64,000 nucleotides of DNA from CAYMBP01 sp964388745 (GTDB lineage Bacteria > Babelota > Babeliae > Babelales > RVW-14): positions 1 through 64,000 of the forward strand of contig CAYMBP010000002.1 in NCBI GenBank assembly GCA_964388745.1, in the 5' to 3' direction. The notes under the pieces were generated by a model. That model saw nothing but the letters and a program-made list of their open reading frames with translations, ran no database searches and was not told the origin of the DNA. The position numbers and the translations under genes were made by a program. Below, piece by piece: positions 16,577 through 25,593 of the stretch (position 1 is its first letter; each line of letters begins with the position of its first letter).

Positions 16577-17809
16577 ATGAAAAAGCAATTATTCGTAAAC
16601 GCACTTATTTTTGCTCTATCTGCAGGCCCAGCTCAAGCTAGCAGCCCATATGCAGCTCAGCCTACCACCCCGCAAGCAACTACTTCTTCCTTGGCAAATA
16701 ATTCTTTAAATGAGCTTAATGCTCGCACCATAGAATGCCAAGATACAATACAAGCATTAGTTAATTATTTTGATACATTGCAAGACTTCAAAAGCACTGT
16801 CAAAATTACAGATAATTCTTTTGAAGCATCAAGAAAAGCTATTAAAATTGGTGGATCAACACAAGAATCTCATATTAAATTGTTTCACTCAATTATTAAT
16901 GATGAGACTAATAACAAAGAAGAGACTCTGTATGCTGGACAAGTTGCTATCTCAGATACAACCCTGCATCAACTTCACCAAGCAATGGAAATCCCAGCTC
17001 CTATTGCTTTGCACGCAAAAAGTGAAATTGTGCCAGAAAAAACAATTAGTCTTGAACCTGTCTTCACACCTACCCTTCAACCAGTACTTACCCCTGTATT
17101 AACTCCAATTTTTCAGCCACAATTTGTTCCACAAGAACCAATTAAGCTCGAGCCAGTATTCACCCCAATCTTCACGCCTACCCTTCAGCCTATACTTGAA
17201 CCAACTATTTTACCGACTCAATCTGAAGCTATAGCTGACACTACTCCAGAAGAGATTCAGCCTCAACAACAAGAAAATATCATAAAAAGAGCAGCTAAAG
17301 AGGCCGCAAGACGTATTGTACACAACAGCTCACGGGCTGCAAATTTTGTTAAAGATCAAGTAATTAATCATCCAGTAAGAACAGGCCTTGCAATTGCGAC
17401 AGTAACACTTGCAGCTGCAGACTGGTTTTATGGTGGAACCCTTTCTCAAGGAGCTGTCGAATATGCCCAAAGCTTTTTTTCGAGCAATAATAATCAAGAA
17501 ACAAGCCCAGCTGACAACCTTGATGAGTCTGAAGTCCCTGGCTTTAGTGAGAACCCTAACTTCTACATGAGCCCAGCTGACAATCTTGATGAATCTGAAG
17601 TTCCAGGTTTTAGCGAAAATCCTAACTTCTACACATCAGAAGCTCCACTTACATCAACAGCATACTGCGAAAAAGTCTATAATGATGATTGCTCAGCAAC
17701 GACTTACTGCTCTATTGACCCTAACTTAGATAATCAAAGCGTAACTGTTGATACAAACAATCTGCCTTACTACATTGTTAATAATATAAACTCAATTATC
17801 TGTAGCTAG
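16577..17809 (+). CDS. Secreted Pro-rich repeat protein, 410 aa
   Basis: No family is recognised. The start MKKQLFVNALIFALSAGPAQA is chosen over an upstream in-frame ATG at 16448 because GGAGG (16565-16569) precedes it and a clear signal peptide follows. Domains in order: helical region (~25-145), a Pro/Thr/Gln stretch with repeats of EPVFTPTLQPxLTP (~155-215), a basic helix with a hydrophobic segment (RTGLAIATVTLAAADWFYGG), an acidic region with two 22-residue repeats, then a Cys-containing tail (five Cys in the last ~50 residues). The Pro-rich stretch could be a spacer across the periplasm or a protein-binding region (inference). Confidence 0.75.
   Translation: MKKQLFVNALIFALSAGPAQASSPYAAQPTTPQATTSSLANNSLNELNARTIECQDTIQALVNYFDTLQDFKSTVKITDNSFEASRKAIKIGGSTQESHIKLFHSIINDETNNKEETLYAGQVAISDTTLHQLHQAMEIPAPIALHAKSEIVPEKTISLEPVFTPTLQPVLTPVLTPIFQPQFVPQEPIKLEPVFTPIFTPTLQPILEPTILPTQSEAIADTTPEEIQPQQQENIIKRAAKEAARRIVHNSSRAANFVKDQVINHPVRTGLAIATVTLAAADWFYGGTLSQGAVEYAQSFFSSNNNQETSPADNLDESEVPGFSENPNFYMSPADNLDESEVPGFSENPNFYTSEAPLTSTAYCEKVYNDDCSATTYCSIDPNLDNQSVTVDTNNLPYYIVNNINSIICS
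17504..17635 (+). repeat. Two 66-bp tandem coding repeats
   Basis: Two in-frame copies encode SPADNLDESEVPGFSENPNFY followed by Met or Thr. The copies differ at several third codon positions while the amino acids are kept in 21 of 22 positions, suggesting an older duplication under selection. Confidence 0.85.
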
Positions 17810-17820
17810 TAAGTATTCTC

Positions 17821-17867
17821 AAATGGAAAAAGGTGCCTATATCAAGCCGCCTTTTTCCATTTTTTTC
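17821..17867. terminator. Bidirectional terminator between secreted protein and lolD
   Basis: AAATGGAAAAAGG (17821-17833) pairs with CCTTTTTCCATTT (17850-17862), followed by further T residues. The hairpin overlaps the last codons of the leftward lolD gene. Confidence 0.75.
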
Positions 17868-18526
17868 TCATTATCCATACGTCGAGCAATTGTTCGATCG
17901 TGAGTACACAAAATCATTCCCATATTCCATTCTTGCTGATATGCCTGCAGTAAATCAACAACTAAGTCTGCATTATAAGCATCAAGATTTCCTGTTGGTT
18001 CATCTGCAAATAAAAATCGTGGCTTATTAAATAAAGCACGAGCAATTGCAACACGTTGCTGCTCACCCCCTGAGAGCTGCCGAACATAACAATCACCCTT
18101 ATCTGCCAAACCAACTTTTTTTAATAATTCATAAGCTCGCCCATGCAAAACATCTTGTGGAAGGCCAACAATTCGACCAGGAAGAGCTATATTTTCAAGC
18201 GCTGTCAACTCTTTAATTAAATAATGAAATTGAAAAACAAACCCCACCTTAGTCTTAAGAATCGTCTCTTTTTGCTGAACACTCACTTGAGCTAAATCAT
18301 ACCCATTATACAAAACCTTGCCAGAACAAGGAGTATCAAGCCCTCCCAGAATATGAAGTAGTGTAGATTTACCACTCCCAGAGGCTCCAGTTATGGCATA
18401 GCTCATTCCTTGAATAAAAGTAAGGCTCACCTTATTTAACACGTCAAGCTTTTGACCAGCCTGTGTATACCACTTACAAACATCAATAACAGCTACGGTA
18501 GAAAGGGAAGAAGATGAATTTTTCAT
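17837..18526 (-). CDS. lolD: ABC transporter ATPase, LolD/MacB type
   Basis: A 229-aa ATPase close to LolD, which powers release of lipoproteins from the inner membrane. Walker A is GASGSGKST, Q-loop GFVFQFHYL, signature QLSGGEQQR, Walker B FLFADEPTGNLD and switch His in LCTHD. The phrase FQFHYLIKELTALENIALP is the usual LolD/MacB/FtsE-group pattern (FQfHhLlpefTaleNv). No permease partner is adjacent, so assignment to LolCDE rather than MacB or another exporter rests on similarity alone. It is divergent from lon. Confidence 0.82.
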   Translation of the reverse strand: MKNSSSSLSTVAVIDVCKWYTQAGQKLDVLNKVSLTFIQGMSYAITGASGSGKSTLLHILGGLDTPCSGKVLYNGYDLAQVSVQQKETILKTKVGFVFQFHYLIKELTALENIALPGRIVGLPQDVLHGRAYELLKKVGLADKGDCYVRQLSGGEQQRVAIARALFNKPRFLFADEPTGNLDAYNADLVVDLLQAYQQEWNMGMILCTHDRTIARRMDNEKKMEKGGLI

Positions 18527-18618
18527 AATTATTGCCTAATTCTTTTTAAGTTCCGTAAACTAGCAATGTAGTTAATAAATTAACCACCACATTACCGAAA
18601 GGAAATTAACTTTATGAT

Positions 18619-18632
18619 ACACATAACTGTGT
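18619..18632. promoter_or_regulatory. Small dyad upstream of lon
   Basis: ACACA-TAAC-TGTGT lies 45 bases before the lon start, in the divergent lolD-lon gap. It is placed where an operator could act, but it is short and may be chance. Confidence 0.2.
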
Positions 18633-18676
18633 CGTAAAACAACAGTAACTGCACACCCGCTCGGGGGAGAATAGGG

Positions 18677-21033
18677 ATGAATCAGAAAAAAAAATATGAT
18701 GAGCAATATGATGAGTCGCTTACTCAAGTACCTGTAATTCCCACAATCGATGTGGTTGTTTTTCCGCATCAGGTTGTACCGCTTCTCGTGCTTGATGATA
18801 AGATCATTAAAGGAGTTGAGCACGCACAAGCAACATCAAATAAAATCTTATTGCTCGCAGCACGACAATACAACGAGGGATACCAAGGACCAATAGGCAT
18901 TCAAGACCTCTATAAAGTTGGGACAGTAAGCAACATTATGCGCGTTATGAATTTACCTGAAGGCGGCATAAAGATTTTATCACAAGGCCTTTATAGAGTC
19001 TCTGTCAACGAAATTATTTCAGATCAAGATCAGCTTCATGCTCAAATAACACCATTTTGCGACCAAGAATCTGACTACGATGCAGGCATTGCACAAACTC
19101 AAATGAAGGAACTCTTAGGCACAATTGAACACCTTTCATCTAGTGGCCGTATTTTTAGCCCAGATTTTCAAGTAATTATTAATCAGATCCAAGATCCTGA
19201 AAAAATTGCAGACTTTATTTTGTCACACCTCAACTTAAATGTTTCCATTGCGCAAGAACTATTAGAAAAGAAAAATTTTAATGAGCAACTTGACGCATTA
19301 AACATCTATCTTTCAAGTGAGCTTGAGCTTTCAACAACACAAGAAAAAATTAAAACCGATGCTCGAGAGTCAATTAATAAATCACAGCGTGAATACTATC
19401 TACGAGAACAAATCAAAGCTATTCAGCGCGAACTTGGCGAAGATAGCGATAATGACATGGAAGATTTACGACGAAAACTTTACGAGCTTCCATTAAGCGA
19501 AGAAGCAAAAACAGAAGGGTCTCGCCAATTTAAACGACTTGAAAAAACAACACCTGACTCCATGGAGGCATCTGTTATTAGAACTCATCTTGAATGGCTC
19601 TTAGGTATGCCATGGGGAAGTTATACCCAAGATATTCATGATATTAAACGGGCCAAGGAGACACTTGATGCACATCATTATGGCCTTCATGATGTGAAAG
19701 AACGTATTTTAGATTACTTATCTATTCGATTTCTCAAGCCTGACTGCCATACGCCAATTTTATGTTTACTTGGCTCTCCAGGCGTAGGAAAAACTTCACT
19801 TGGACAATCTATTGCAGAAAGCCTTGGTCGTAAATTTTTTAGAATATCTCTTGGGGGAGTCTATGATGAATCAGAAATCAGAGGACACCGCCGCACCTAC
19901 GTAGGAGCTCTACCTGGTCGATTTATTCAAGCAATCAAAAAGGCTGGAAGCTGCAATCCTCTTATCATGATTGATGAAATAGATAAAGTAGGTATATCAA
20001 ACCGAGGCGATCCATCAGCAGCTCTTCTTGAAGTACTTGATCCTGAACAAAATACAACTTTTTATGACAACTATATTGGTGTTCACTTTGATTTATCAAA
20101 AGTAATGTTTATTACAACAGCCAATGATATATCAACTATTCCAGGCCCCCTTCGTGACCGAATGGAAGTCATTAATATTGCAGGATACACTCACGATGAA
20201 AAATGTGCGATTGCACGAAATCACCTTATTCAGCGAGCCGTTAAAAAATGTGGCCTTGAAGACAAAGGTGTTATCATTGACGATGAAACCATCAATGAAG
20301 TAATTAGTGGATACACTCGAGAATCAGGAGTTCGTGAGCTTGATCGACAACTTCTTAAACTTTGCTCAAAATATGCTCGCTCTCTTGTTGAAAATAACGA
20401 AAAAATCGAATTCTCTTCAGATAATCTTACCAAACACCTAGGCCCTCGCAAAATATCTTACGAACAACTCCTTAAAACAAATAAAGTTGGGGTTTCAAAT
20501 GGCCTTGCATGGACACCTTTTGGAGGAGAAATTCTGCAGGTTGAAGCAGTCCTGATGCCAGGAACAGGAAAACTTTTGTTAACTGGTCAACTGGGTGAAG
20601 TTATGAAAGAATCTGCTCAAGCAGCAGTCACCTATGCAAAATCCCATGCACAAATTTTTGGCATCCAACAAGACATGTTCTCCAACTATGACATTCACAT
20701 TCACCTTCCAGCTGGAGCCATACCAAAAGATGGACCATCCGCAGGAATTACACTACTCACATCAACGCTATCTGCATTTACTCAGCGAGCAATTAATAGC
20801 ACCTACGCTATGACTGGTGAACTTAATCTGCAAGGAGGCGTTTNNNNNNNNNNATTGGGGGTGTCAAAGAAAAGATATTAGCTGCAAAACAAAATGGTCT
20901 TTCACACATTATTATTCCTAAAATGAATGAAAAAGATGTTGAGGAAATTAAAGAAATCACAAGTGGCCTTGATATTATTTTCGTTGAAAATGTTGATGAA
21001 GTCCTTAATCACGTTCTATTGCCTGCAGCATAA
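18677..21033 (+). CDS. lon: ATP-dependent protease Lon (interrupted by an assembly gap)
   Basis: Lon degrades damaged and regulatory proteins. The LAN domain starts at VPVIPTIDVVVFPHQVVPLLV; the coiled middle contains SQREYYLREQIKAIQRELGE; Walker A is GSPGVGKTS (~366-374) and Walker B LIMIDEID (~429). The proteolytic serine is in KDGPSAGIT (Ser688) and the lysine in GGVKEK after the gap. Ten N bases (20844-20853) break the frame: V-[gap]-IGGVKEKIL needs a gap of about five bases (VLPIGG in the family), so the break is artificial. The last residues are VLNHVLLPAA; total about 784 aa, as in E. coli Lon. GGGAGA precedes the ATG. Confidence 0.93.
20844..20853. other. Assembly gap (10 N) inside lon
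   Basis: Ten N characters. Because both flanks encode conserved Lon sequence in different frames, the true missing length is not 10; 5 bases restores the expected V-L-P-I-G-G. Confidence 0.95.
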
Positions 21034-21050
21034 TACAAAAATAGGTCAAC

Positions 21051-21094
21051 AACTTTGGCGAAGAAATAGCTATAGCTATTTCTTCGCCAAAGTT
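21051..21094. terminator. 44-bp perfect palindrome between lon and the convergent gene
   Basis: Two 22-base arms are perfect reverse complements with no spacer. It touches the stop codon of the leftward gene and lies 18 bases after lon. There is no U-tract. It likely ends transcripts from both sides. Confidence 0.6.
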
Positions 21095-21567
21095 TAAGTA
21101 TAATCAAAATATCTCTTTACCTGCTGCATATCATTAATCATTTTATTAATAGCGTGAAAATAATAAGCAAGAGCTCGCTGTTGGCGCCGCGTAACTGGCT
21201 GATCTAAATCTGCCTGTGCCCTCACCTCCCACATATAGGTGTTAAACTTGCGCTTCTCTTGATGCAGCTGAACAATCAAATCATGCACCTGTACATATGC
21301 TACCTTTTGGCGACCAACTTGATAATCATTAAATTCTTTACGAATCATGCGACACCGCTCCATTAATTCAATAAAATGCGAGAAGTCATACATGATAGCA
21401 AATCGATCTCTTAACTGCGGCGTATAACGTATATCAGGCGCCAATGCCTCTTTTTTTCTAAGCTTAATATTTCCTCTATACCGGAAAAAGCTCCAGGTTG
21501 TTGCAAGCAAAATTACAATAATAATGGCAACAACCCTTATTCTTTTATTTTTCATTTCGCATTTCAT
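21094..21567 (-). CDS. Single-pass membrane hypothetical protein, 157 aa
   Basis: Unknown family. An N-terminal hydrophobic segment (VVAIIIVILLATTWSFF) follows a basic MKCEMKNKRIR, giving a signal anchor. The rest is helical, rich in Arg, Gln, Tyr and Met, with a periplasmic-type coiled region (HDLIVQLHQEKRKFNTYMWEVRAQADL). The start may be this ATG or the in-frame ATG four codons later; AGAGG fits the first. The layout (anchor plus helical domain of ~130 residues) resembles the 219-aa protein at 25594, but I see no convincing sequence match. Confidence 0.65.
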   Translation of the reverse strand: MKCEMKNKRIRVVAIIIVILLATTWSFFRYRGNIKLRKKEALAPDIRYTPQLRDRFAIMYDFSHFIELMERCRMIRKEFNDYQVGRQKVAYVQVHDLIVQLHQEKRKFNTYMWEVRAQADLDQPVTRRQQRALAYYFHAINKMINDMQQVKRYFDYT

Positions 21568-21741
21568 CCTCTACGCCACCCCAATTATGCTTGATAGGCA
21601 CAACCTTTATATGCCTGCCAACAGCATACATGCTGCCCAAACACCGATGACTTCATCTATAATTGTAAATTAAAATAATACAGCAAATCAATTATTTTGT
21701 TAATTAATTGATTTTAAAGAATACTCTTTCTCAATCGGTTG

Positions 21742-21770
21742 TTGACAGTATGAAACAATTCGAATAGAAT
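21742..21770 (+). promoter_or_regulatory. Strong predicted promoter of the XRE-S24 regulator
   Basis: TTGACA (21742-21747) and TAGAAT (21765-21770) are spaced by exactly 17 bases. This is the best promoter match in the window. The leader of about 85 nt contains a 7-bp inverted repeat (AAGCGTT / AACGCTT, 21778-21816) that could be an operator for autoregulation. Confidence 0.65.
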
Positions 21771-21861
21771 AAAGGAAAAGCGTTGTTTTCAAAGTCTTAA
21801 GCAAGCTAAAACGCTTATTATATGGAATAAAAAGCAAAACTAATAACTGGAGGTTATGGTT

Positions 21862-22542
21862 ATGACAAGTACGCGCTTACGTGTAAAAGAGATTCTTAAA
21901 GAACGCCGCTGGACAACTAAGGTTCTTGCTGAAAAAACAGGCATGTCCGAAAGCTACCTTACTCACATTAAAAACTCAACTCGACGATGGAACGAAGATG
22001 CGCTAAGGAAGCTCTCAGATGCTTTTGAAATGGATCCAATAGAGCTTTTTGAACAAGAAGGCCAAGCAGATCGTGATTTAATAAATCCAGCAATCCCTAT
22101 GGGTGCTTCAGACGGTAGCAGCAAGAGTGGCAATGCTAAGATTGTTCCTGTCGTTGGTGAAATCCCAGCTCAACCATCGGAATTTAACAACTCTATGATC
22201 CAAGCTGAAACAGGATACTCTGGTGAGTTTGTGCCAGTTATCTGGAACAGCAAGGCAGCTCTTTTTTGCCTTCACCTTCGAGACAGTTCTCACGCTCCCT
22301 ATTTTTCAAAAGGTGACTATTTAATTGTTGCCCCAGAAGAGGAAGTCAAGTCTGGTGATATAGTTGCTGTTGAATATGGTAATGACAACCTAGTACGTAC
22401 TATTGCATCAATCAACTATACAGGAAACATAATTGTTCTTGAGGCAATGAATGGCAAAGGAAGCCCCCTTGCACTTGTCAAAGGAAAAGATCATTGCCGA
22501 ATTATAGGCAAAGTTATTTATCGTTATCAAAAATTAGCATAA
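21862..22542 (+). CDS. XRE-family regulator with S24 (LexA/CI-like) domain, likely non-cleavable
   Basis: The 226-aa protein has an N-terminal helix-turn-helix (VLAEKTGMSESYLTHIKNSTRRW, residues ~22-45) and a C-terminal S24 fold (VVGEIPAQ, LRDSSHAPYFSKGDYLIV, GDIVAVEYGNDNLVRTI). The nucleophile-position Ser142 is present, but the catalytic Lys of LexA/CI (VKRL) aligns with Arg179 (VRTI), and the usual Ala-Gly cleavage site appears as Ala-Gln. It therefore may bind DNA without self-cleavage. ATG 21862 is chosen because GGAGG (21849-21853) is eight bases upstream. It has a near-consensus promoter. Its targets are unknown. Confidence 0.85.
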   Translation: MTSTRLRVKEILKERRWTTKVLAEKTGMSESYLTHIKNSTRRWNEDALRKLSDAFEMDPIELFEQEGQADRDLINPAIPMGASDGSSKSGNAKIVPVVGEIPAQPSEFNNSMIQAETGYSGEFVPVIWNSKAALFCLHLRDSSHAPYFSKGDYLIVAPEEEVKSGDIVAVEYGNDNLVRTIASINYTGNIIVLEAMNGKGSPLALVKGKDHCRIIGKVIYRYQKLA

Positions 22543-22632
22543 TAACATAAATATTCTTTCTCTTAAAAAGACAAGTCCAAAATTTGCCAAAAGCAGACCT
22601 TCTTGGTAGGATAAAGTCATAGTTTTTTACCT

Positions 22633-22694
22633 TATAATCGACGGTTCCATAGCAAAGCACTTACCTAGAGCTTTGTTTCTCCTAAACTAACCGT
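22633..22694 (+). promoter_or_regulatory. Possible structured leader of rpsF-rpsR
   Basis: TATAAT (22633-22638) is followed by a two-stem structure: ACGGTT (22641-22646) with AACCGT (22689-22694), enclosing CAAAGC (22653-22658) with GCTTTG (22670-22675). An ACCG on the 3' side recalls the CCG element of the bS6:bS18 autoregulatory leader, but I cannot align it to that motif with confidence. Confidence 0.35.
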
Positions 22695-22738
22695 TTTGGA
22701 TCGTTTAATTATATCAACCCTTTATAGGAGAACCATTG

Positions 22739-23299
22739 ATGTCAACAACTCAACAACGTTTTTATGAAACGTTACTTCTTGCAAAAACAGAAATTACTGA
22801 AGACGAGCAAGAAACAATGAGAAAAGAGTTTGAGTCTATTTTTTCAAAAGCTAGCGGTAACATTACTACGTTTGATCGATGGGGTAAGTACCGACTATCC
22901 TATCCTGTTCAAAAAAGTGAGTACGGCATTTACATTCTCATGCGCTATGAAATTGCTCCAGATAAAGCAACTGAAGCTTTCAAGTCATTTGACACTTACC
23001 TTAAGATAAAATGTAATGACTTCATTATGCGTTGGGTAACTATGACTCTTGGATCTAATCCACCAGCTCACTATGAAAAGCCTGATTCTCTTGATGCTAC
23101 AGGTAAGTCTTCAGATATAGACACCTTAATTAAAGATAACAACATTGAAGAACTTCTCTCAAGTGTTGATGCCTCATCTGACAAAGAAGTTATTGATCAG
23201 ACTCAACAAAATTCAGTTGAAAAAGAACCCGAATCATTAGCATCACAAGAAACACCAGATACAACGTCAAACAATCATGATGGAAGCGCAGAAGCATAA
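22739..23299 (+). CDS. rpsF: 30S ribosomal protein bS6 with acidic C-terminal extension
   Basis: bS6 binds 16S rRNA together with bS18. The ferredoxin-like core (residues ~1-105) shows YETLLLAKTEIT, WGKYRLSYPVQKSEYGIYILMRYE and LKIKCNDFIMRWV. About 80 additional residues follow, acidic and Ser/Gln-rich, ending SNNHDGSAEA; typical bS6 is 95-135 aa. ATG 22739 has AGGAG eight bases upstream, while the in-frame TTG at 22736 is too close. The gene is directly followed by rpsR; ssb and rplI, frequent neighbours elsewhere, are absent. Confidence 0.93.
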   Translation: MSTTQQRFYETLLLAKTEITEDEQETMRKEFESIFSKASGNITTFDRWGKYRLSYPVQKSEYGIYILMRYEIAPDKATEAFKSFDTYLKIKCNDFIMRWVTMTLGSNPPAHYEKPDSLDATGKSSDIDTLIKDNNIEELLSSVDASSDKEVIDQTQQNSVEKEPESLASQETPDTTSNNHDGSAEA

Positions 23300-23309
23300 G
23301 GAATAATTC

Positions 23310-23594
23310 ATGTCAAAATTTAAATTAAAAGTAAGCTCTCGTCTTCTTCGTAAGAAAATTAGAAAGCAGTCATACCTTAGCCCAAAACATTGTCGCTTTT
23401 GTGGTAATCCTGATCAAGAGGTTCTTCTTGATTATAAAAATGTCTCTTTACTTAAGGGCTTTTTAACTGAACGTCACAAAATTCTTCCATCTCGCGTATC
23501 TGGCAACTGCTTCTATCACCAAAGAATGCTTTCTAGTCATATAAAAACTGCACGCTCTATGGCTTTGCTGCCATTTTGCGCAATGCATATGTAA
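23310..23594 (+). CDS. rpsR: 30S ribosomal protein bS18
   Basis: The 94-aa protein has CRFCGNPDQEVLLDYKNVSLLKGFLTERHKILPSRVSGNCFYHQRMLSSHIKTARSMALLPF, matching bS18 throughout. The four zinc-ligand positions are retained (CxxC plus Cys and His in GNCFYHQ), so this is a zinc-binding version. It follows rpsF with a 10-base gap and forms the S6:S18 pair of the small-subunit platform. Confidence 0.96.
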   Translation: MSKFKLKVSSRLLRKKIRKQSYLSPKHCRFCGNPDQEVLLDYKNVSLLKGFLTERHKILPSRVSGNCFYHQRMLSSHIKTARSMALLPFCAMHM

Positions 23595-23606
23595 ATTGAT
23601 AATAAC

Positions 23607-23638
23607 GGGTCCAGGACTGCCTGGGCCTTGTTTTTTTT
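23607..23638 (+). terminator. Terminator of rpsF-rpsR
   Basis: GGTCCAGG pairs with CCTGGGCC around ACTG, followed by T-T-G and an eight-T tract. Confidence 0.85.
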
Positions 23639-23668
23639 ATAACCCATTAACTTTAATCTAAGTGACGT

Positions 23669-25474
23669 ATGAGTTTCAATCAACGATTAGATATCAGAAA
23701 TATTGCTATTATTGCCCACGTAGACCACGGGAAAACAACCCTTGTTGATACCATGCTCAAACAATCTGGCTCGCTTAAGCGGGGAACGGAAGATGTTGAT
23801 CGAGTAATGGATTCTGGGGATATTGAACGGGAGCGTGGAATTACTATCCTTGCGAAGAACACTTCTATCCAGCTACCTCAAGGCAAGATCAACATTGTTG
23901 ACACACCGGGTCACATGGACTTTGGTGGAGAAGTTGAGCGTACGTTACAGATGGTTGAAGGGTTCATGTTGCTTGTTGACGCAGCAGAAGGTCCTTTGCC
24001 AGGAACACGCTTTGTACTTCAAAAAGCACTTCAGCTTGATTTAAAACCGCTTGTTTTAATCAACAAAGTAGACCGAAAAGATGCTGATATTGAGCGTACA
24101 GAAGGTATGGTGCATGACCTTTTCTTGGATCTTGCAACCAAAGAGGAACAGCTTGATTTCCCTATTCTTTACGGCTCATCTCGTTCAGGTTATGTGTCAA
24201 CTGATCCAACTAAGCGTGATGGTGATATTCAACCTTTATTTGATGCAATTTTGCATCACGTTCCAGTTCCAACCGAACAACATGACAATTTACAATTCTT
24301 AATTACCAATCTTGATTATTCAGATTACCTTGGTCGAATTGCGGTTGGTCGTATTTTCAGCGGTACTATGAGCATGAACAAGCAAGTCATTGCTTGTAAA
24401 GATGATAATGTCAGTTCACCAAACAAAATTACCAAGCTCTATACCTTTGCCGGCACCAACCGGGTTGAGACAGAAGAAGCTCAATTTGGTGACATTGTTG
24501 CCGTTGCTGGGGTTGATGAGCATATTCAAATTGGTACAACGCTGTGTGATGTTGACTCTCCAGCACCAATTCCGTACGTTTCCATTGACGAACCAACTTT
24601 GTCGGTACTCTTCTCCGTTAACAACTCACCCTTCGCAGGTAAAGAGGGCGACCTTCTTACTTCACGTCAAATTCGTGATCGCTTGATGAAAGAGCTTAAA
24701 ACTAATCTTGCATTACGCGTAGAGGAAACTGAATCAGCAGATACTTACAAAGTTTCTGGTCGAGGTCAGCTCCATTTAGGCATCTTGATTGAAACCATGA
24801 GACGAGAAGGCTTTGAATTACAACTTTCAGCTCCTGAAGTTATTTGTAAAACTATTAATGGTACCAAGCATGAACCTATTGAGCTTTTGAGCATTGATGT
24901 TGAAGAAGCATATCAAGGTGTAATCATGGAAAACCTTGGAAAAAGGCGTGGAATCCTTGAAAATATGGAGCATCATGGTGAAAATAAAGTTCACTTAGAA
25001 TTTAAAATTCCAGCGCGAGGGCTAATTGGTTTTAGAAATCAATTCTTAACTGATACGCGAGGCACTGGATTGATGAGTCACCGTTTCTCTGGATATGAGC
25101 CTCATGCAGGAGATATTCCTACGAGAACCAAGGGTGCACTTATCTCCATGGAGCTTGGTGAAGCAACTCCATATTCACTTGATGGACTTCAGCCGCGAGG
25201 TGTCCTTTTTATTGGACCAAATGAACAGGTATATGAAGGCATGATTATTGGTGAACATTCGCGAGATAATGATCTTGATGTTAATCCAACCAAAAAAAAG
25301 AAGTTAACCAACATGAGAGCTTCTGGCTCTGATGATGCGGTTAAGCTTGCACCTCCACGTAAAATGACCCTAGAGATTGCACTTGATTGGATTAATGATG
25401 ATGAGCTTATTGAGGTAACTCCTGAATCTATTCGATTAAGAAAAGTTCAGTTAAGAGCATCATTAAGAAAATAA
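23669..25474 (+). CDS. typA: GTPase BipA/TypA
   Basis: BipA is a ribosome-associated translational GTPase needed for ribosome assembly and stress responses. The 601-aa protein has G1 AHVDHGKTTL, switch I with RGITI, G3 DTPGHMDFGGEVER, G4 NKVDR and the BipA-specific C-terminal part (ARGLIGFRNQFLTDTRGTGLM, RTKGALISMELGEATPYSLDGLQPRGVLFI, NPTKKKKLTNMRAS). Length and domain order match the family. The start has only a weak Shine-Dalgarno. A hairpin follows at 25503-25529. Confidence 0.96.
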   Translation: MSFNQRLDIRNIAIIAHVDHGKTTLVDTMLKQSGSLKRGTEDVDRVMDSGDIERERGITILAKNTSIQLPQGKINIVDTPGHMDFGGEVERTLQMVEGFMLLVDAAEGPLPGTRFVLQKALQLDLKPLVLINKVDRKDADIERTEGMVHDLFLDLATKEEQLDFPILYGSSRSGYVSTDPTKRDGDIQPLFDAILHHVPVPTEQHDNLQFLITNLDYSDYLGRIAVGRIFSGTMSMNKQVIACKDDNVSSPNKITKLYTFAGTNRVETEEAQFGDIVAVAGVDEHIQIGTTLCDVDSPAPIPYVSIDEPTLSVLFSVNNSPFAGKEGDLLTSRQIRDRLMKELKTNLALRVEETESADTYKVSGRGQLHLGILIETMRREGFELQLSAPEVICKTINGTKHEPIELLSIDVEEAYQGVIMENLGKRRGILENMEHHGENKVHLEFKIPARGLIGFRNQFLTDTRGTGLMSHRFSGYEPHAGDIPTRTKGALISMELGEATPYSLDGLQPRGVLFIGPNEQVYEGMIIGEHSRDNDLDVNPTKKKKLTNMRASGSDDAVKLAPPRKMTLEIALDWINDDELIEVTPESIRLRKVQLRASLRK

Positions 25475-25502
25475 ACCTCTCTGCTTTATAATTAAGAATT
25501 TA

Positions 25503-25529
25503 GGCAGCTCGAAAAATTTCTGAGCTGCC
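25503..25529 (+). terminator. Terminator hairpin after typA
   Basis: GGCAGCTC pairs with GAGCTGCC around an 11-nt loop, followed by a T-rich but not pure T run. Confidence 0.55.
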
Positions 25530-25593
25530 CACTTTCTATCTCTTTAAACTTACTTCTTAAGTTCTTCTTTAACTTATCAAAATTTGTTAGCAT

